A stretch of 64,000 bases of DNA from Laburnicola sp. R22_1 (lineage: Eukaryota > Ascomycota > Dothideomycetes > Pleosporales > Didymosphaeriaceae). Of this stretch, positions 45,562 through 56,799 are shown piece after piece. Position 1 is the first letter of the stretch, and each line of letters opens with the position of its first letter. Under the pieces are notes generated by a model. The model was not told the DNA's origin. It did no database searches and saw nothing but the letters and a program-made list of their open reading frames with translations. The DNA lies in NCBI GenBank assembly GCA_014281115.1, contig JACONQ010000012.1, forward strand, positions 1,426,001 through 1,490,000, read 5' to 3'. The position numbers and the translations under genes were made by a program.

Positions 45562-46820
45562 TAAAGATCTTCGTTGTGTGGAGATTCTAACTAAGGTTAA
45601 GTCCGTACTATACATAGAGAGGAGTAAAATAGAAGGCACTAAAACCTAGTACCTAGCACACAGTGGTAGTAATAAAATATACACAAAATAATAATAATTT
45701 ATTAACTTTCTGTAGAGCAGCATTAACAATAGTAGTTAATAGATAGTTAGGCATAACTAAGTTATATATTATCTCTTAATTAGTAAACTATTAAAGAGCT
45801 ATAGTAGACTATAGAGTTGCAACTATAGAAGTAGTATAGGTAATAGAACACTTAACTATAGTTTAGTTATTACGCATACAACCTAATAGTAGTATAGCTA
45901 TAGTTTACTATACGTATAGTATATAAGTCTTTTATAATATTAGTAATGCCTAGTATACTAAATCTTTACTTTCATACATAACACTACGCCTTTTAAGTCT
46001 AACTCTTTATCTATTATATCTAGTAACGTAATAACTACTTTCTAGCGACCTAATATTACGTCTAAGTCTAATACCTATAGTAACATAGCTATTATTAAAT
46101 TTAGTTAGGGCATAGATAACTAGCTAGGCAAAGTTAAAGATAATCCTTAGAGATTTAGCAACCTTATATAACTAAAAGAATTATTAAAGGGGCCTCTAAA
46201 GCTTATCTTTAAGTACCCTATTAGTAATATCTTTAGACTAATTTGTTACGTCTTATACTTCTAAATCCTAGAGTGCAAGGCAGTCCTTTAGTACCTAGAT
46301 ATTAGTAAAAGAGATGCAGCCTTTATAACGCAATAATAGCATAATATAAAGATTATACTATAGAAGCTTAAAAATATAGCTAAAAATAAAGGTAATAAAG
46401 ACTATAAGGGCAAGGACTAAAGCAAAGGGAAGAAAGAGTTTATTGTAATATATAAGACGCTAAAGGCGTAGTAATAGCGTAAGAAGCTTATTAAGGTAGT
46501 GGCAATTATCTAGACTGCTATTAAGGCAGGGGACCGCAAGTAATAAGGGTAAAGGTAAGGGTAAGTAGTAGCGGCAAAAGTATAGAGGAGATAGGCAGCG
46601 GTAGTAAGGTCCTAGAGAGCAGTATATAGCTTCCTAGTTGCAAGGAGAGATCTACTATAAAATAGTAATAAGCTAGTTAGGTTAGTTACTATTATAATTA
46701 TTATTATTATTATTGCAACAAAATATATTATTAAAGAAATTATTAATTACATAATACAGTAGTTAGTTAAATAGCCGGCCTGGAATTAAATAACATTATA
46801 GATTAATCCTAGAAGAGAGA
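45562..46820 (-). mobile_element. Family B copy B3
   Basis: A full copy of about 1.26 kb from TAAAGATCTTCGTTGTGTGG to CCTAGAAGAGAGA. The duplication TCTCTAGTAATTAT (45548-45561) against TCTATAGTAATTAT (46821-46834) has one mismatch. A plus-strand frame at about 46275-46560 is Lys/Gln-rich (KGKKEFIVIYKTLKA, AIIQTAIKAGDRK) and recurs in B1 and B2, but runs towards the non-constant end, so orientation of the family remains open. Confidence 0.8.
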
Positions 46821-46982
46821 TCTATAGTAATTATATTATCTACTTCTATAACTAGCAGGCAAAGATTCTCTTTAACTAGATAACATTTTAGATAGACATA
46901 TTATATAAAAGACTTAAAAAGAGCTAGTCTATAATTATACTTGCTATATTCTATAAATTATATAGTAAAAGTATAGATTTTC

Positions 46983-47175
46983 TCTAAATAGTTTATAAAT
47001 TTTTTTATTCGTTTTTATTAAGCTATTTTTACTAAGAAGGATATTAGCCAGCTATAGTAATTATATATTATATACGCTTAGTTATTAATTATATAATATT
47101 AGTTTAGTGCACTATGCCTATATATATATTAGTAACCACTCTATACTTATATACTATAAGTATATATAACGCGTT
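46983..47175 (-). mobile_element. Family E, second copy (partial)
   Basis: In reverse it matches the 3' half of E1: AAATTTTTTTATTCGTTTTTATTA, then the ACGCTTAGTTATTAATTA block and TTTAGTGCACTATGCCTATA. The start with T7 corresponds to the A tail. Duplication not resolved. Confidence 0.55.
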
Positions 47176-47735
47176 AACTTACTTATAGGTAATAACACTT
47201 ATTACTACTATAGCTTTCTATAAGTCTACACTATAGATTTAAATACCTAGTAACGCTTACTTATTATATCCTATACCTCCCTCTACTATATTAGAATTGC
47301 TCTAGAAGTTAACGCGCCTTACTTTTACTATAATACCCTAGCTATAAAGTGTATGTATTAATAAAGTAGCAATACTATAATATACTAAAATACTAAGAGG
47401 CATATTAAAAGAAATAGATATAGAGTACCTAAGAGGCCTAATAGATCTACGCTAAGTGTAGACAGATCTTTAGATTATCTAGCTTAAGAAGGTTAGCCTA
47501 TAGCTACTATATAAGTAGTTATATAATAGTAATAGTTTAGTGTATATAGTGTATATAGTAGAGCTCTAGAACCTTTGTCTACTAAAGAAGCACCTTTAGG
47601 ATAACTATAACTATAATCCTGCTATATATTACTATGCATAGTTAACTACTATTAAAGAAAATAATAATAAGAAGTACATACACTAGTATCTTTACCTTAT
47701 TACTACTTATAACACGATATAGATATACTAGTAGC
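47176..47735. other. RIP-mutated sequence before the 14-bp satellite
   Basis: No open frame. Some stretches (about 47400-47700) read as protein through TAG/TAA stops, but no family was recognised. Confidence 0.35.
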
Positions 47736-48337
47736 AATAATAATAATAATAATAAAATAATAATAATAAAATAATAATAATAAAATAATAATAATAAAAT
47801 AATAATAATAAAATAATAATAATAAAATAATAATAATAAAATAATAATAATAAAATAATAATAATAAAATAATAATAATAAAATAATAATAATAAAATAA
47901 TAATAATAAAATAATAATAATAAAATAATAATAATAAAATAATAATAATAAAATAATAATAATAAAATAATAATAATAAAATAATAATAATAAAATAATA
48001 ATAATAAAATAATAATAATAAAATAATAATAATAAAATAATAATAATAAAATAATAATAATAAAATAATAATAATAAAATAATAATAATAAAATAATAAT
48101 AATAAAATAATAATAATAAAATAATAATAATAAAATAATAATAATAAAATAATAATAATAAAATAATAATAATAAAATAATAATAATAAAATAATAATAA
48201 TAAAATAATAATAATAAAATAATAATAATAAAATAATAATAATAAAATAATAATAATAAAATAATAATAATAAAATAATAATAATAAAATAATAATAATA
48301 AAATAATAATAATAAAATAATAATAATAAAATAATAA
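47736..48337. repeat. Satellite, 14-bp unit (AAAATAATAATAAT), about 42 copies
   Basis: About 600 bp of almost perfect 14-bp units. Because 14 is not a multiple of 3 and the unit lacks stops on the minus strand, two overlapping minus-strand frames stay open (47703-48380 and 47728-48426) with a 14-residue Tyr/Phe/Ile/Leu period. They are not genes. Confidence 0.97.
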
Positions 48338-50040
48338 CGCAAACTAAGTCCTTTAAAAGGATAGATAATAAAAGAGACAAAAGGAGCGTGCATACGAGAA
48401 CGCGACGCGGAGTAATCTAAGGGCAATTACTATTATCTATAATAAGATACAAACAATAAACTATTAGATTACTATATAATATTTAAATTTAAATTTCTGT
48501 TAAAGATAGTTTATAAATAAGTCCCTAACGTGTTAAAGTTATTACACTTAGTAGAATTATTACTAACGCTAAATTACTAGAGTTGTATAGAAATAATCTA
48601 TTAAAGTTCTATATATAATCTAGTAAGTAAGTAAGTAAGCTATTTTAGTAGAGACATATATATAATATAGGGTTTAATAGTGTTATAGTTAATATAATAA
48701 TAAAGAAAATATAAGGTAAGTAGTTTAAATATATTTATAATATATTTAAAGATTTAGCAAAATGCTTAGCTAACTAGATCCTAATAAAAGACACTAGCAC
48801 TAGCACCTTTAGTTCTATATACGTTTTCTGCTAGATACACTTTTATTATAGTATTAACAAGGCTATACTAGGGGTACTCTATATTAAAGACTTAGTTTAG
48901 CATTAAATAAGTACTCTTTTATTTATAAAGATAGAGGTAGAGTATATAAGACTTTATTAAAGATCTTTATTGTGTGGAGATTCTAACCAAGATCAAGTCC
49001 GCACCATACACAGAGAGGAGTAAAACAGGAGGCACTAAAACCTAGTACCGAGCACATAGTAATACAAAGCTTTATAACCTTCTTATCTATATATTACCTT
49101 ATTTAAATATTTTATAAATAATTTCTAAACCTGTTTAAAGAGTATAGATTAGAAAAGGTGTAGAACTAGGCAAGATATAAGAAATATCCTATTATTATCG
49201 CTAGTCTATTATAAGCCGCAAGTTATATGCTAGAAAATACCTAGAATAATTTAGTATTATATTTAAATGATGCTAAGTAGGCTAGGAATAAGAGTTACTA
49301 TATAGGCAAGTAGTAACTACTCCTAGAGGCTATTTTAAAGTATATATAGCTTTAAATATATTAGGAATATATTACTAATATGTCTAAGTGCAATACAGAT
49401 AGACCTTTAGAGTATGTTAGAATATTTATCTTAAGAGGAATATAGTGTTTATTATGCCTTATAAACGCCTTTATTAATAAACAAGCAGTTCTTTATAAAT
49501 ACTTAGTATAAGACTAATAAGAGAAAAAAAAGTAAGAATATATGAATATATTATAAATATATGTCTAATAGGTTTAGAGCAATAGTAGAAGGAGGAGATC
49601 CCAACTAGCATACCTATTAAAGACAAGGTACTATACTAGTTAGTTTCTTCTAGATATATTACTCCTAAGCAAGTAAGGTATATACTATCTATATTAATTA
49701 AAGGCAGATTAGTATTATAAACTTTATCTATCTTAAGGTCCTTACTACTTTAGTACTCTCTAGCACTAGGGTAAGAAAGTTTACATATATTCTAATTATT
49801 TTACTAATTTATTTAAGTGTATTGCAGTTTCTATAGTAATATTATACTACTATTAAGTTAAAATATATAGGCTAATTATAAGAAAATATAGCTAGAGTAA
49901 GATAAACTTACTCTAAAAAAGTAGAAGATAGAGTTTAAAGAGGTAAGAAAAAGAAACAGCTATAGCTTGCATAGTAGCAGCTTTAATTAAAAAGCAATTA
50001 GTTTTAGTTTAAAAAGGAGAAGGAGTAAACGTCCTAGGGT
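48338..50040. other. AT-rich sequence with intron-like repeats, no gene
   Basis: The first 90 bp after the satellite are less mutated (AAAGAGACAAAAGGAGCGTGC). AATATATTTA-type repeats lie near 48725-48750 and 49335-49385. The family B fragment B5 is inside. No assigned protein. Confidence 0.4.
48958..49063 (-). mobile_element. Family B, 106-bp truncated copy B5, little mutated
   Basis: It keeps the constant end (TTAAAGATCTTTATTGTGTGG..) and stops about 106 bp in. The flanks ATAAGACTTTAT and ACAAAGCTTTAT match at nine of twelve. Many CpA and CC steps survive, so it shows the family sequence close to its unmutated state. Confidence 0.65.
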
Positions 50041-50087
50041 CTATAAACATATTTAGGATATATTTCCTATATATTCTACAATTATTC

Positions 50088-50357
50088 TACATATATTCTA
50101 AATATATTCTAAATATATTCTAAATATATTCTAAATATATTCTAAATATATTCTAAATATATTCTAAATATATTCTAAATATATTCTAAATATATTCTAA
50201 ATATATTCTAAATATATTCTAAATATATTCTAAATATATTCTAAATATATTCTAAATATATTCTAAATATATTCTAAATATATTCTAAATATATTCTAAA
50301 TATATTCTAAATATATTCTAAATATATTCTAAATATATTCTAAATATATTCTAAATA
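50088..50357 (-). repeat. Tandem array of the 11-bp unit ATATATTTAGA (minus strand)
   Basis: About 24 near-perfect units, written CTAAATATATT on the plus strand. It is the same unit as at 24612-24728 but in reverse. Confidence 0.97.
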
Positions 50358-50530
50358 TTATTATTTAATACTAGCAAGGCAGGTTAGCTAGTTATTTACT
50401 CTTATAGTTATTTCCTATTACTAGGGCACAGTAGTAGGTTAGCGTATAGGCTAGTTTAAGTAGCGCTAAGGGTTTAGCAAATACTAATATCAATATAATA
50501 TAAATAAGTTCTAAATATTTTTAAGTAATT

Positions 50531-51809
50531 AGGAAGAGAAACATCGCAGACCTTTTGGTATATAGTACAACGCTATAAGGGAAAGCTATAGGTATGCTAA
50601 AAACACATTAAAAAAATGTAAAGTAGTAAGATAGGTTAGGCTAGGGACTATTTGTTAGCACGTGTAAATTAGCCCCTTATACTAATAAGATAGTTAATTA
50701 GAGTGCACTATAGTCTATAGATACTAAAGTTAAAGTTAAAGATAAAAATCTAATGTGGCCTACGCATAAAGTATAAAAATCTATAACTAGATTAAGTGTT
50801 TATCTACTTTTACACACAGAGTATATTATTATATAAGACCTTAAGGTTATAATCTAGTAAAACTATTTCTTGCCCTAATAATACTGTTACTACTAGGCGG
50901 ACAGTTATACGTCTATACGTATATAATAAAAAATAATAATAATAATAAAGCTATCTAGAATTAGTATTATAAAGGTTAAATACCTAATATTACTAACTAT
51001 ATAGTAGTAGGATATAAGTAGTATAGTAAATAGATTGCTTTAGCTAGTTTATTAAAGTCCTACTACCTTAATAAGTATATAGGGACTATACGTATAAAAT
51101 TTAACTTATAGCTTACTCTCTACTAGTTTAGCTACCTTATACTTAGCTATATTAATAAGAGTTACTAGATATATTTTTAAAGGTAATAGAAGAGAATAGA
51201 TAAAAGTTATAAGAGGCTCTAGAAGAATAAAATAAAGCTATATAACTTAAAGAAGCTATAGCATAATTATTAAAGTAGAATTTATATAGAATAGCTATAA
51301 GAGGTATTATATATATATAGGTATACGCTTATACTATAGGATTTTTATAGAAGATAGATAGAGTAAGGCTAACGCTAGAAAAGTATACTAGAGGTTAATA
51401 GGTTAATAGGTTATTAGTAAAGCATAATAGGGTGCTATTTAGTATTAGGAGTAGGGAGCGCACGCGCGCAATTTGTTATATATTATAGTAGTAGAGTAGA
51501 GTAGAGGTTTTAAATAGTTAATTATCTAGTAATGCAGCAAAAGGTTATAAGGTAGTGTTAATTATTTAGTAATATAGTAGGTAGGTAAGCAAGTTAGGGT
51601 GTTATTATTATAGGCTTAGTTATTTTAGAAGCTCGGGGAGATATTAGAAAAACTTTAATACGCCTTAGTTCTAGGGCTTAGTACATATATAATGTTACGT
51701 AATATTATATCGGCGCTAGTAATATAATAAAAAAATAGAGTAATTAAATACAGTAGGACCACTTAAAAACTAATAAGTGGAGATAGTTTATAATCCTGTC
51801 TAGGAGGGA
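50531..51809 (-). mobile_element. Family C copy C6, uninterrupted
   Basis: About 1.28 kb from AGGAAGAGAAACATCGCAGACC to AATCCTGTCTAGGAGGGA. Exact 12-bp duplication TTTTTAAGTAAT at 50518-50529 and 51810-51821. It has the TTAGCACGTGTAAATTAGCCCC motif and the AAAAACTAATAAGTGG hairpin of the head. A good reference copy in the reverse orientation. Confidence 0.88.
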
Positions 51810-51821
51810 TTTTTAAGTAAT

Positions 51822-52668
51822 AATATTACTATTTTATATACTAGCTACGTCTACACTACCTATATATACTCGCACACCTATATGATAGTACTCTACCCTT
51901 TAAACTTTATAATCTAGCTTAAACAAATCTAGGATATATTTTAAATATACTTCTAACAACTTTAGCTACTATATAAGAGATATAAGAAGGAGGAGTTTAT
52001 TTCTAAAAGTATAGGATCCTTTAAAGTAATTAATAGTAAAACTATTATAAACTTTAGGAAGGTACGCTAAAAATAGCTCTTAGCGCTCTCTAGTGTGCTA
52101 TATAATATAAGCTATGCTTAAACATCTTATAAATATAATACTAATATATTTAAGGCAAAATATAATATGTATAGCGCCTAAAGACACACCTAGAAAATAT
52201 ATATAATTTCTAGATAGTAGAGGCTATATATCTTATTCTCCAAGTTCTAAATATAGGCAGGCTAATTTAAATATAGAATTACTTTAGTAACCTCCGTAGC
52301 AAAAACATTATTACAATTAAAGGTATAAATATATTTTAATTATATTGTTAATCTATATAAGCTAATTTAGTTTAGGATAATATAAGACTATTATAGTCTA
52401 CTATAACGCTATTACTATAGTAAAGGCTAGAGAGGTACACTTCTATAATAATTTAAATAGACTAAAGCTAATAGATAGATAGAAAGATAAAGAGGATAAG
52501 CCTAAGCCTAAGCCTAAGGTTAGTTTAAATATATTTAGAATATATTTAAGCTAATGTAGCAATAGCTAAATACTACTATTAAGCCTAAGTCTAAGCCTAA
52601 GTCTAAGCCTATGCCTAAGCCTAAGGTTAGTTTAAAGATATTTAGAATATATTCCTAATATATTTAGG
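51822..52668 (+). other. Exon-like and intron-like sequence, interrupted by L2
   Basis: Two AAGCCT hexamer runs (about 52499-52518 and 52581-52617, encoding alternating Lys-Pro) each end in AAG followed by GTTAGTTTAAA and an AATATATTTAGA core. The first unit closes with GCTAATGTAG. The second is cut by the LTR element L2 and continues after 60968. The pattern suggests a repetitive coding region with repeated introns. No protein family was recognised. Confidence 0.4.
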
Positions 52669-52673
52669 ATATA

Positions 52674-52862
52674 TGTAAGGGTGTTACTAGGGCACCTAAT
52701 AATTAAGGAGACAGAATAGGATAATATTAGGAGGTAAGTAGTGATAAGCCAAATCGCTACCTACTCTTATCTAAAGTAAGGGAGTTTTTCTCTAAATCCC
52801 TACTAGGCCTAAAGGAGACATAAGACCCTATTTAGCTACCTAGGTAATAAGGAGGCTTTACA
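52674..52862 (-). repeat. 3' LTR of L2
   Basis: Direct repeat of 60781-60968. Shared blocks are GGGTGTTACTAGG, AAATCGCTACCT and CTAGGCCTAAAG. It differs mostly by C/T and G/A changes. Confidence 0.88.
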
Positions 52863-54480
52863 GTATCTCCCTTTTAGGATTAACCTAACTTAGGGTACCC
52901 TAGAAAATTAACATATATAATATTTTATTATCTCTACTTAAAAAGTAAATAATCGCTAGTGTTATAACTATATAGTAACAATTATTATTGTGTTAGGCGC
53001 TATTACGCTATTAAGGCGCTCTAGGACACCTAACTAATTTAGGAGCTAAAGGTGCTATTAAGCGAGGCTTAGCATAGTTATTTTAGTTCTTGCCTATCTC
53101 TACTTTATTCTTGCTTCTCGCGCCTTAACTAGTTAAATTAGCATTTACTATCCTGCTTTTATTATCTTAATACGCCCTAACGCCTCTTTCTATAGTATTA
53201 TAGCTCTTAAGAAAACACTTACTATATAGTAGGCTAAGTTAGCTTGCAACTAGCCCGCTAGTGCTAATCTATATATTTGTTGTGTTAAACTTATCTATAA
53301 GAGGGATCTACTCTATATATACTACTTTCTAGATACTAAACTTGTCCTATTAATCTAAATTAATAGTTTTTAGCTGTCTACGTATAGTAATTGCTTAATT
53401 TAGAATAAATACTGCCTTATAGTAATATATAACTATATTAGGCACTCTTATACTGCTGACTAAGATAGTATAGTATTCTATTAATTTTAACGCTAACCTT
53501 AATAGTCTTATAGCTGCTTAGGCTCTTCTTTATAGTAATAGCTCTAAGAAGAATAAGAACTATATCTATAAGGCTACTAAGAGGCTTATAAACTATATTA
53601 AGTAGGTATAGTTATCCTTATAGTGCTTTCTATTAACTAATTATTCTTTAATCTATTTAAACCTTGCGCCTAAAATCTTTGCATCTATAATAGTAGCAAT
53701 ATCTATTAATTAACCTATTACTTTACTAATAAGCGCGCTTATACTAATATAGAGCGCAAGACTAAGCAATATTACTATAAAAAGGCTATTAACTGCGTAA
53801 CCTATAAGGGTAAAACCTTTAATTAAGATAACGTCTATAATTCTACCTTTTGTTCTATTATATTATATACTAATATAATTATAGAATAAATATAGACGAG
53901 CGCATTATTAGAAGTTTTAAAGTAATAGTAAGGGTCCTAATTATAGCTATGGTTATAGATAGCGCCTTTCTAGCTTCTTAGTAGTGCTTTTAGTTACTTT
54001 AGAGGCCTTAGGCTAATATATATATAGGGGACTTCTAGGGCTATTATACTTTAGAGTCCCTAGGAGTAATAGCTCCCTATAATATAGGAGTCTGTTAGGA
54101 CTTAAATAGCGTCTTCTAGTGGGCGGTAACACCCTAAAATATCTTAATCTTAAAATTTTAAAATATTCTCTTCTATTAGCTCTAAGCAAAGCGTAATATA
54201 CTCTTATAGTTTTTTAAATTCCTTCATAACTAAATTTTAAAAATACTATAATCTCTTTAAGTTAGTATTACCTTTATAACACCTTATACTATTAAACACC
54301 TTTACAATTATAGTAAAAATCCTTTATAGAGAAAAATAGGTAAAGGTAGTAAGTATACTTTCTATAGTAGTTCTTTAACTATATAGTTAACCTAAGTTTA
54401 ATCTCTTATTTATAAAAGAAAGTAATTAAAATTCCTTAAGGAGGTTCTTTTATCCCCTTTCTATAGTTATTTAATCTAAA
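52863..54480. other. Unexplained 1.6 kb between chromodomain and 3' LTR of L2
   Basis: Chromoviruses normally end shortly after the chromodomain. This stretch has no assigned domain. On the plus strand, opposite to pol, about 53440-53950 reads as a polar, basic protein with only TAA/TAG stops (blocks SSKKNKNYIYKATKRLINY at about 53545-53600). It may be an additional antisense ORF, a 3' untranslated region or an undetected insertion. Confidence 0.4.
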
Positions 54481-55610
54481 CAAGAGCCCCTTTAACGCCA
54501 TCCTAGAATATTCTTCTGCTTTTAGAATTCTTTAATAGCGTTAACACTTAGATTAGTGCCTAGCTTCTATAGGTATTCTTCTTCTAGGTAACTTTCCTAT
54601 TTAATAAGGTATTCCTAAGTTCTAATTAATAATTATCTACTCTTTAGTACCTTCTCTACATAGTATATATTATTGCTAAATCTGTATAGGGTGTTTATAC
54701 CTAGACCTACTTAAGACTTAATAGCTCCCCTTTGTTTATATAGCTCTAATAATAATATATAGAAGACTAGGTATATGTTTAATTTTAGAAAGTTAACTCT
54801 ATAGGCTTCTTTCCCTATAGAGTACTTAACTATACCTAGTTTAATAAACTTCTAATTAAGTTTATAGTTAGGTTATATAGAGTTTAGATATTTAGTAGAT
54901 ATAAATACTTAATTTCCTTATTTAGGACTAAAGTGCTTCCTCTTCTTATTAGCGTACTTTGTCTAGTATATATTTGCCGCTATAATTTTTATTTTACATT
55001 AAGCCTATAGTGTAATAACTTTTACTACAATTAATATGTCTAATAGCGATTTGTCGCCGCTAAGTAGTATTCTAGGCTATTTTAGTATATAAGAATCCGC
55101 TTTATAGTATGTATAAAAAGAAGTTACTCTAGTTATTGCGTTTACACTATTATTATACGCAAATTTTGTAATTAGTAACTTTCTTACCTAGTTATTTTGT
55201 TCTAGGTAGTAAAAGCACTAAAGATACTACTTAAGCGTTTAATTCTACATTTTAGTTTGCCTATCTATTTATAAGTAATAGGCTAATAATAATACCCTTA
55301 TAGTATTAAGGTAATAATAATCAAAGTCCTAATAGTAAGAGTTTATTATTAGACCTTTATCTGATAAGATTGTCTTAGGAGTGCTATATAACCTAATAAT
55401 ATCCTAAATCTAGACTTCTATCAAGTTCTTTACATCCTACTCTACCCTAGTAGGTATATAATAAGCTATCTTTATTAAATAGTCTACTATTACTAAAATA
55501 GTATTATAGACTCAGCTAAGTGTTTAGCTAGAGGGTAAGTTTATAATAAAATCGAAGATAACGTCCTTCTAAGAACTATTTAGTATAGGTAAAGAATTTA
55601 AATGACTATA
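54480..55610 (-). pseudogene. L2 integrase core and chromodomain
   Basis: The minus strand shows a KLPL..L-ESIILVIVDYLIKIAYYIPT-like core start near 55445-55560, SDKGL (family SDRGPQF) near 55360, a Q-IDRQTK segment (family QTDGQTE) near 55265, and KFAYNNSVNAITRVTSFY near 55100-55160. A chromodomain-like end NIYYVEKVLKSRQL..EYLIK, with ESYLEEEYLQKL, lies at about 54510-54680. The chromodomain would have directed integration to marked chromatin. Trp codons expected in the chromodomain are TAG now. The integrase zinc-finger part lies on the other side of the A3 insertion. Confidence 0.85.
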
Positions 55611-55622
55611 TATTTAGTGTTA

Positions 55623-56775
55623 GTTAGCTTCCTAAACACCTTTTTTAATCTTTCTTCTAGTTTGAGATTAAAGTAAATTAAGATAGAAGGTTATTATGTA
55701 CTATGTACAGCATCTAATTTTAATTAAAGACTAACCTTAAACACTACCTAATAATACAATAATAGTTTAAACTTACTTGCACCCTATTTATATTTTATAA
55801 GCTTCTAACCTACCCAAAGTTTACTTATAGCGTATATAGCACACCTACCTTATTACTACTACTATTATTAGTTATCTACGCTTGTGCGCTAGATAAGCTA
55901 ACTTAATAGCAATAATAGTAATAATAGTTAAGAGGATCTTGTAGATCTATACAATGCTTTTACTACACTAGAGCTTATTAATAAAGATTTTATTAATAAA
56001 AATTTTATTAATAAAGATTTTATTATCCTTCTTTTACATCCCCTGCTAGATTCTATTACTAATAAGAAGCAATTATATTTACTAAAGTGGAAATTTAACC
56101 TTGTGATTCTTTATAAACTAGATAAGCTACTAACCTAACTAGTATACTAGGACTGCCTTATAGATAGTTAAGTAGTATATCTGCATCTTACGCTATATAA
56201 GTATCTAATAAATAAAATAAAACTCTAGCGTAGTTACTTTAATAGCTGCTTTAATAGTAGTAGCGTACATCTTTAGCGTGTACTTTTTAGCAATAGCGAG
56301 TACTTCTTTAAGAAGCATATTAATGCCTAGAAGGATAGTAGGGCGTAGAGAGATAGTAGAAGATTTGTTAAGAATAATCTTAATATAGTAATAAAGCGAC
56401 AAACGTATATCTAGTATATATTACCTTTATCCTACTTGTAAGCAAAGTAGTATATACCTATTAATATATTAACTTGTGTTGTTTGCGATAATTAGGATAG
56501 TAGGGGAGAAAGGATAACTATAGCATGGCTGCACTAAAGTTTTATCCCTCTTCTACTAAAGTTCTAAGTGGCCTCTTTATAAAAACTTTGTATATAAGAG
56601 CTGTGCGCGCTAAGACTACTAAGCTTACTTAGCAGTTTAAACGCGCTTTTTTTATAATTACCACCTTTTTTATGCTTTTTTTAATTACTAAGCAGGAGGC
56701 TCTGGCTTTTTTGTTATGTTATTTAAGATAAAAGTCTTTATCGTACTACCCCTAGGTAGTTAATATAACGCCACA
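55623..56775 (+). mobile_element. Family A full-length copy A3, inside the L2 integrase
   Basis: It runs from GTTAGCTTCCTAAACACC to TATAACGCCACA. The duplication TATTTAGTGTTA (55611-55622) against TAGTTAGTGT TA (56776-56787) has one mismatch. The L2 integrase frame continues on both sides (minus strand, FKVQNIYYAL before and IYSHLNSLP after). It contains a local expansion AAGATTTTATTAATAAA near 55983-56030. A minus-strand open frame here (56205-56402) has no protein-like features. Confidence 0.85.
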
Positions 56776-56799
56776 TAGTTAGTGTTAAGGCGTAATAGA

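Noticed and set aside
47703..48426. Two overlapping minus-strand open frames of 225 and 232 codons
   Set aside because: They run through the 14-bp satellite and translate into a 14-residue Tyr/Phe/Ile/Leu period. They are open only because the unit lacks stops, so they are not genes.
56205..56402. 65-codon minus-strand open frame
   Set aside because: It lies antisense within family A copy A3; the other copies do not keep it open, and the shared frame of the family is on the plus strand.
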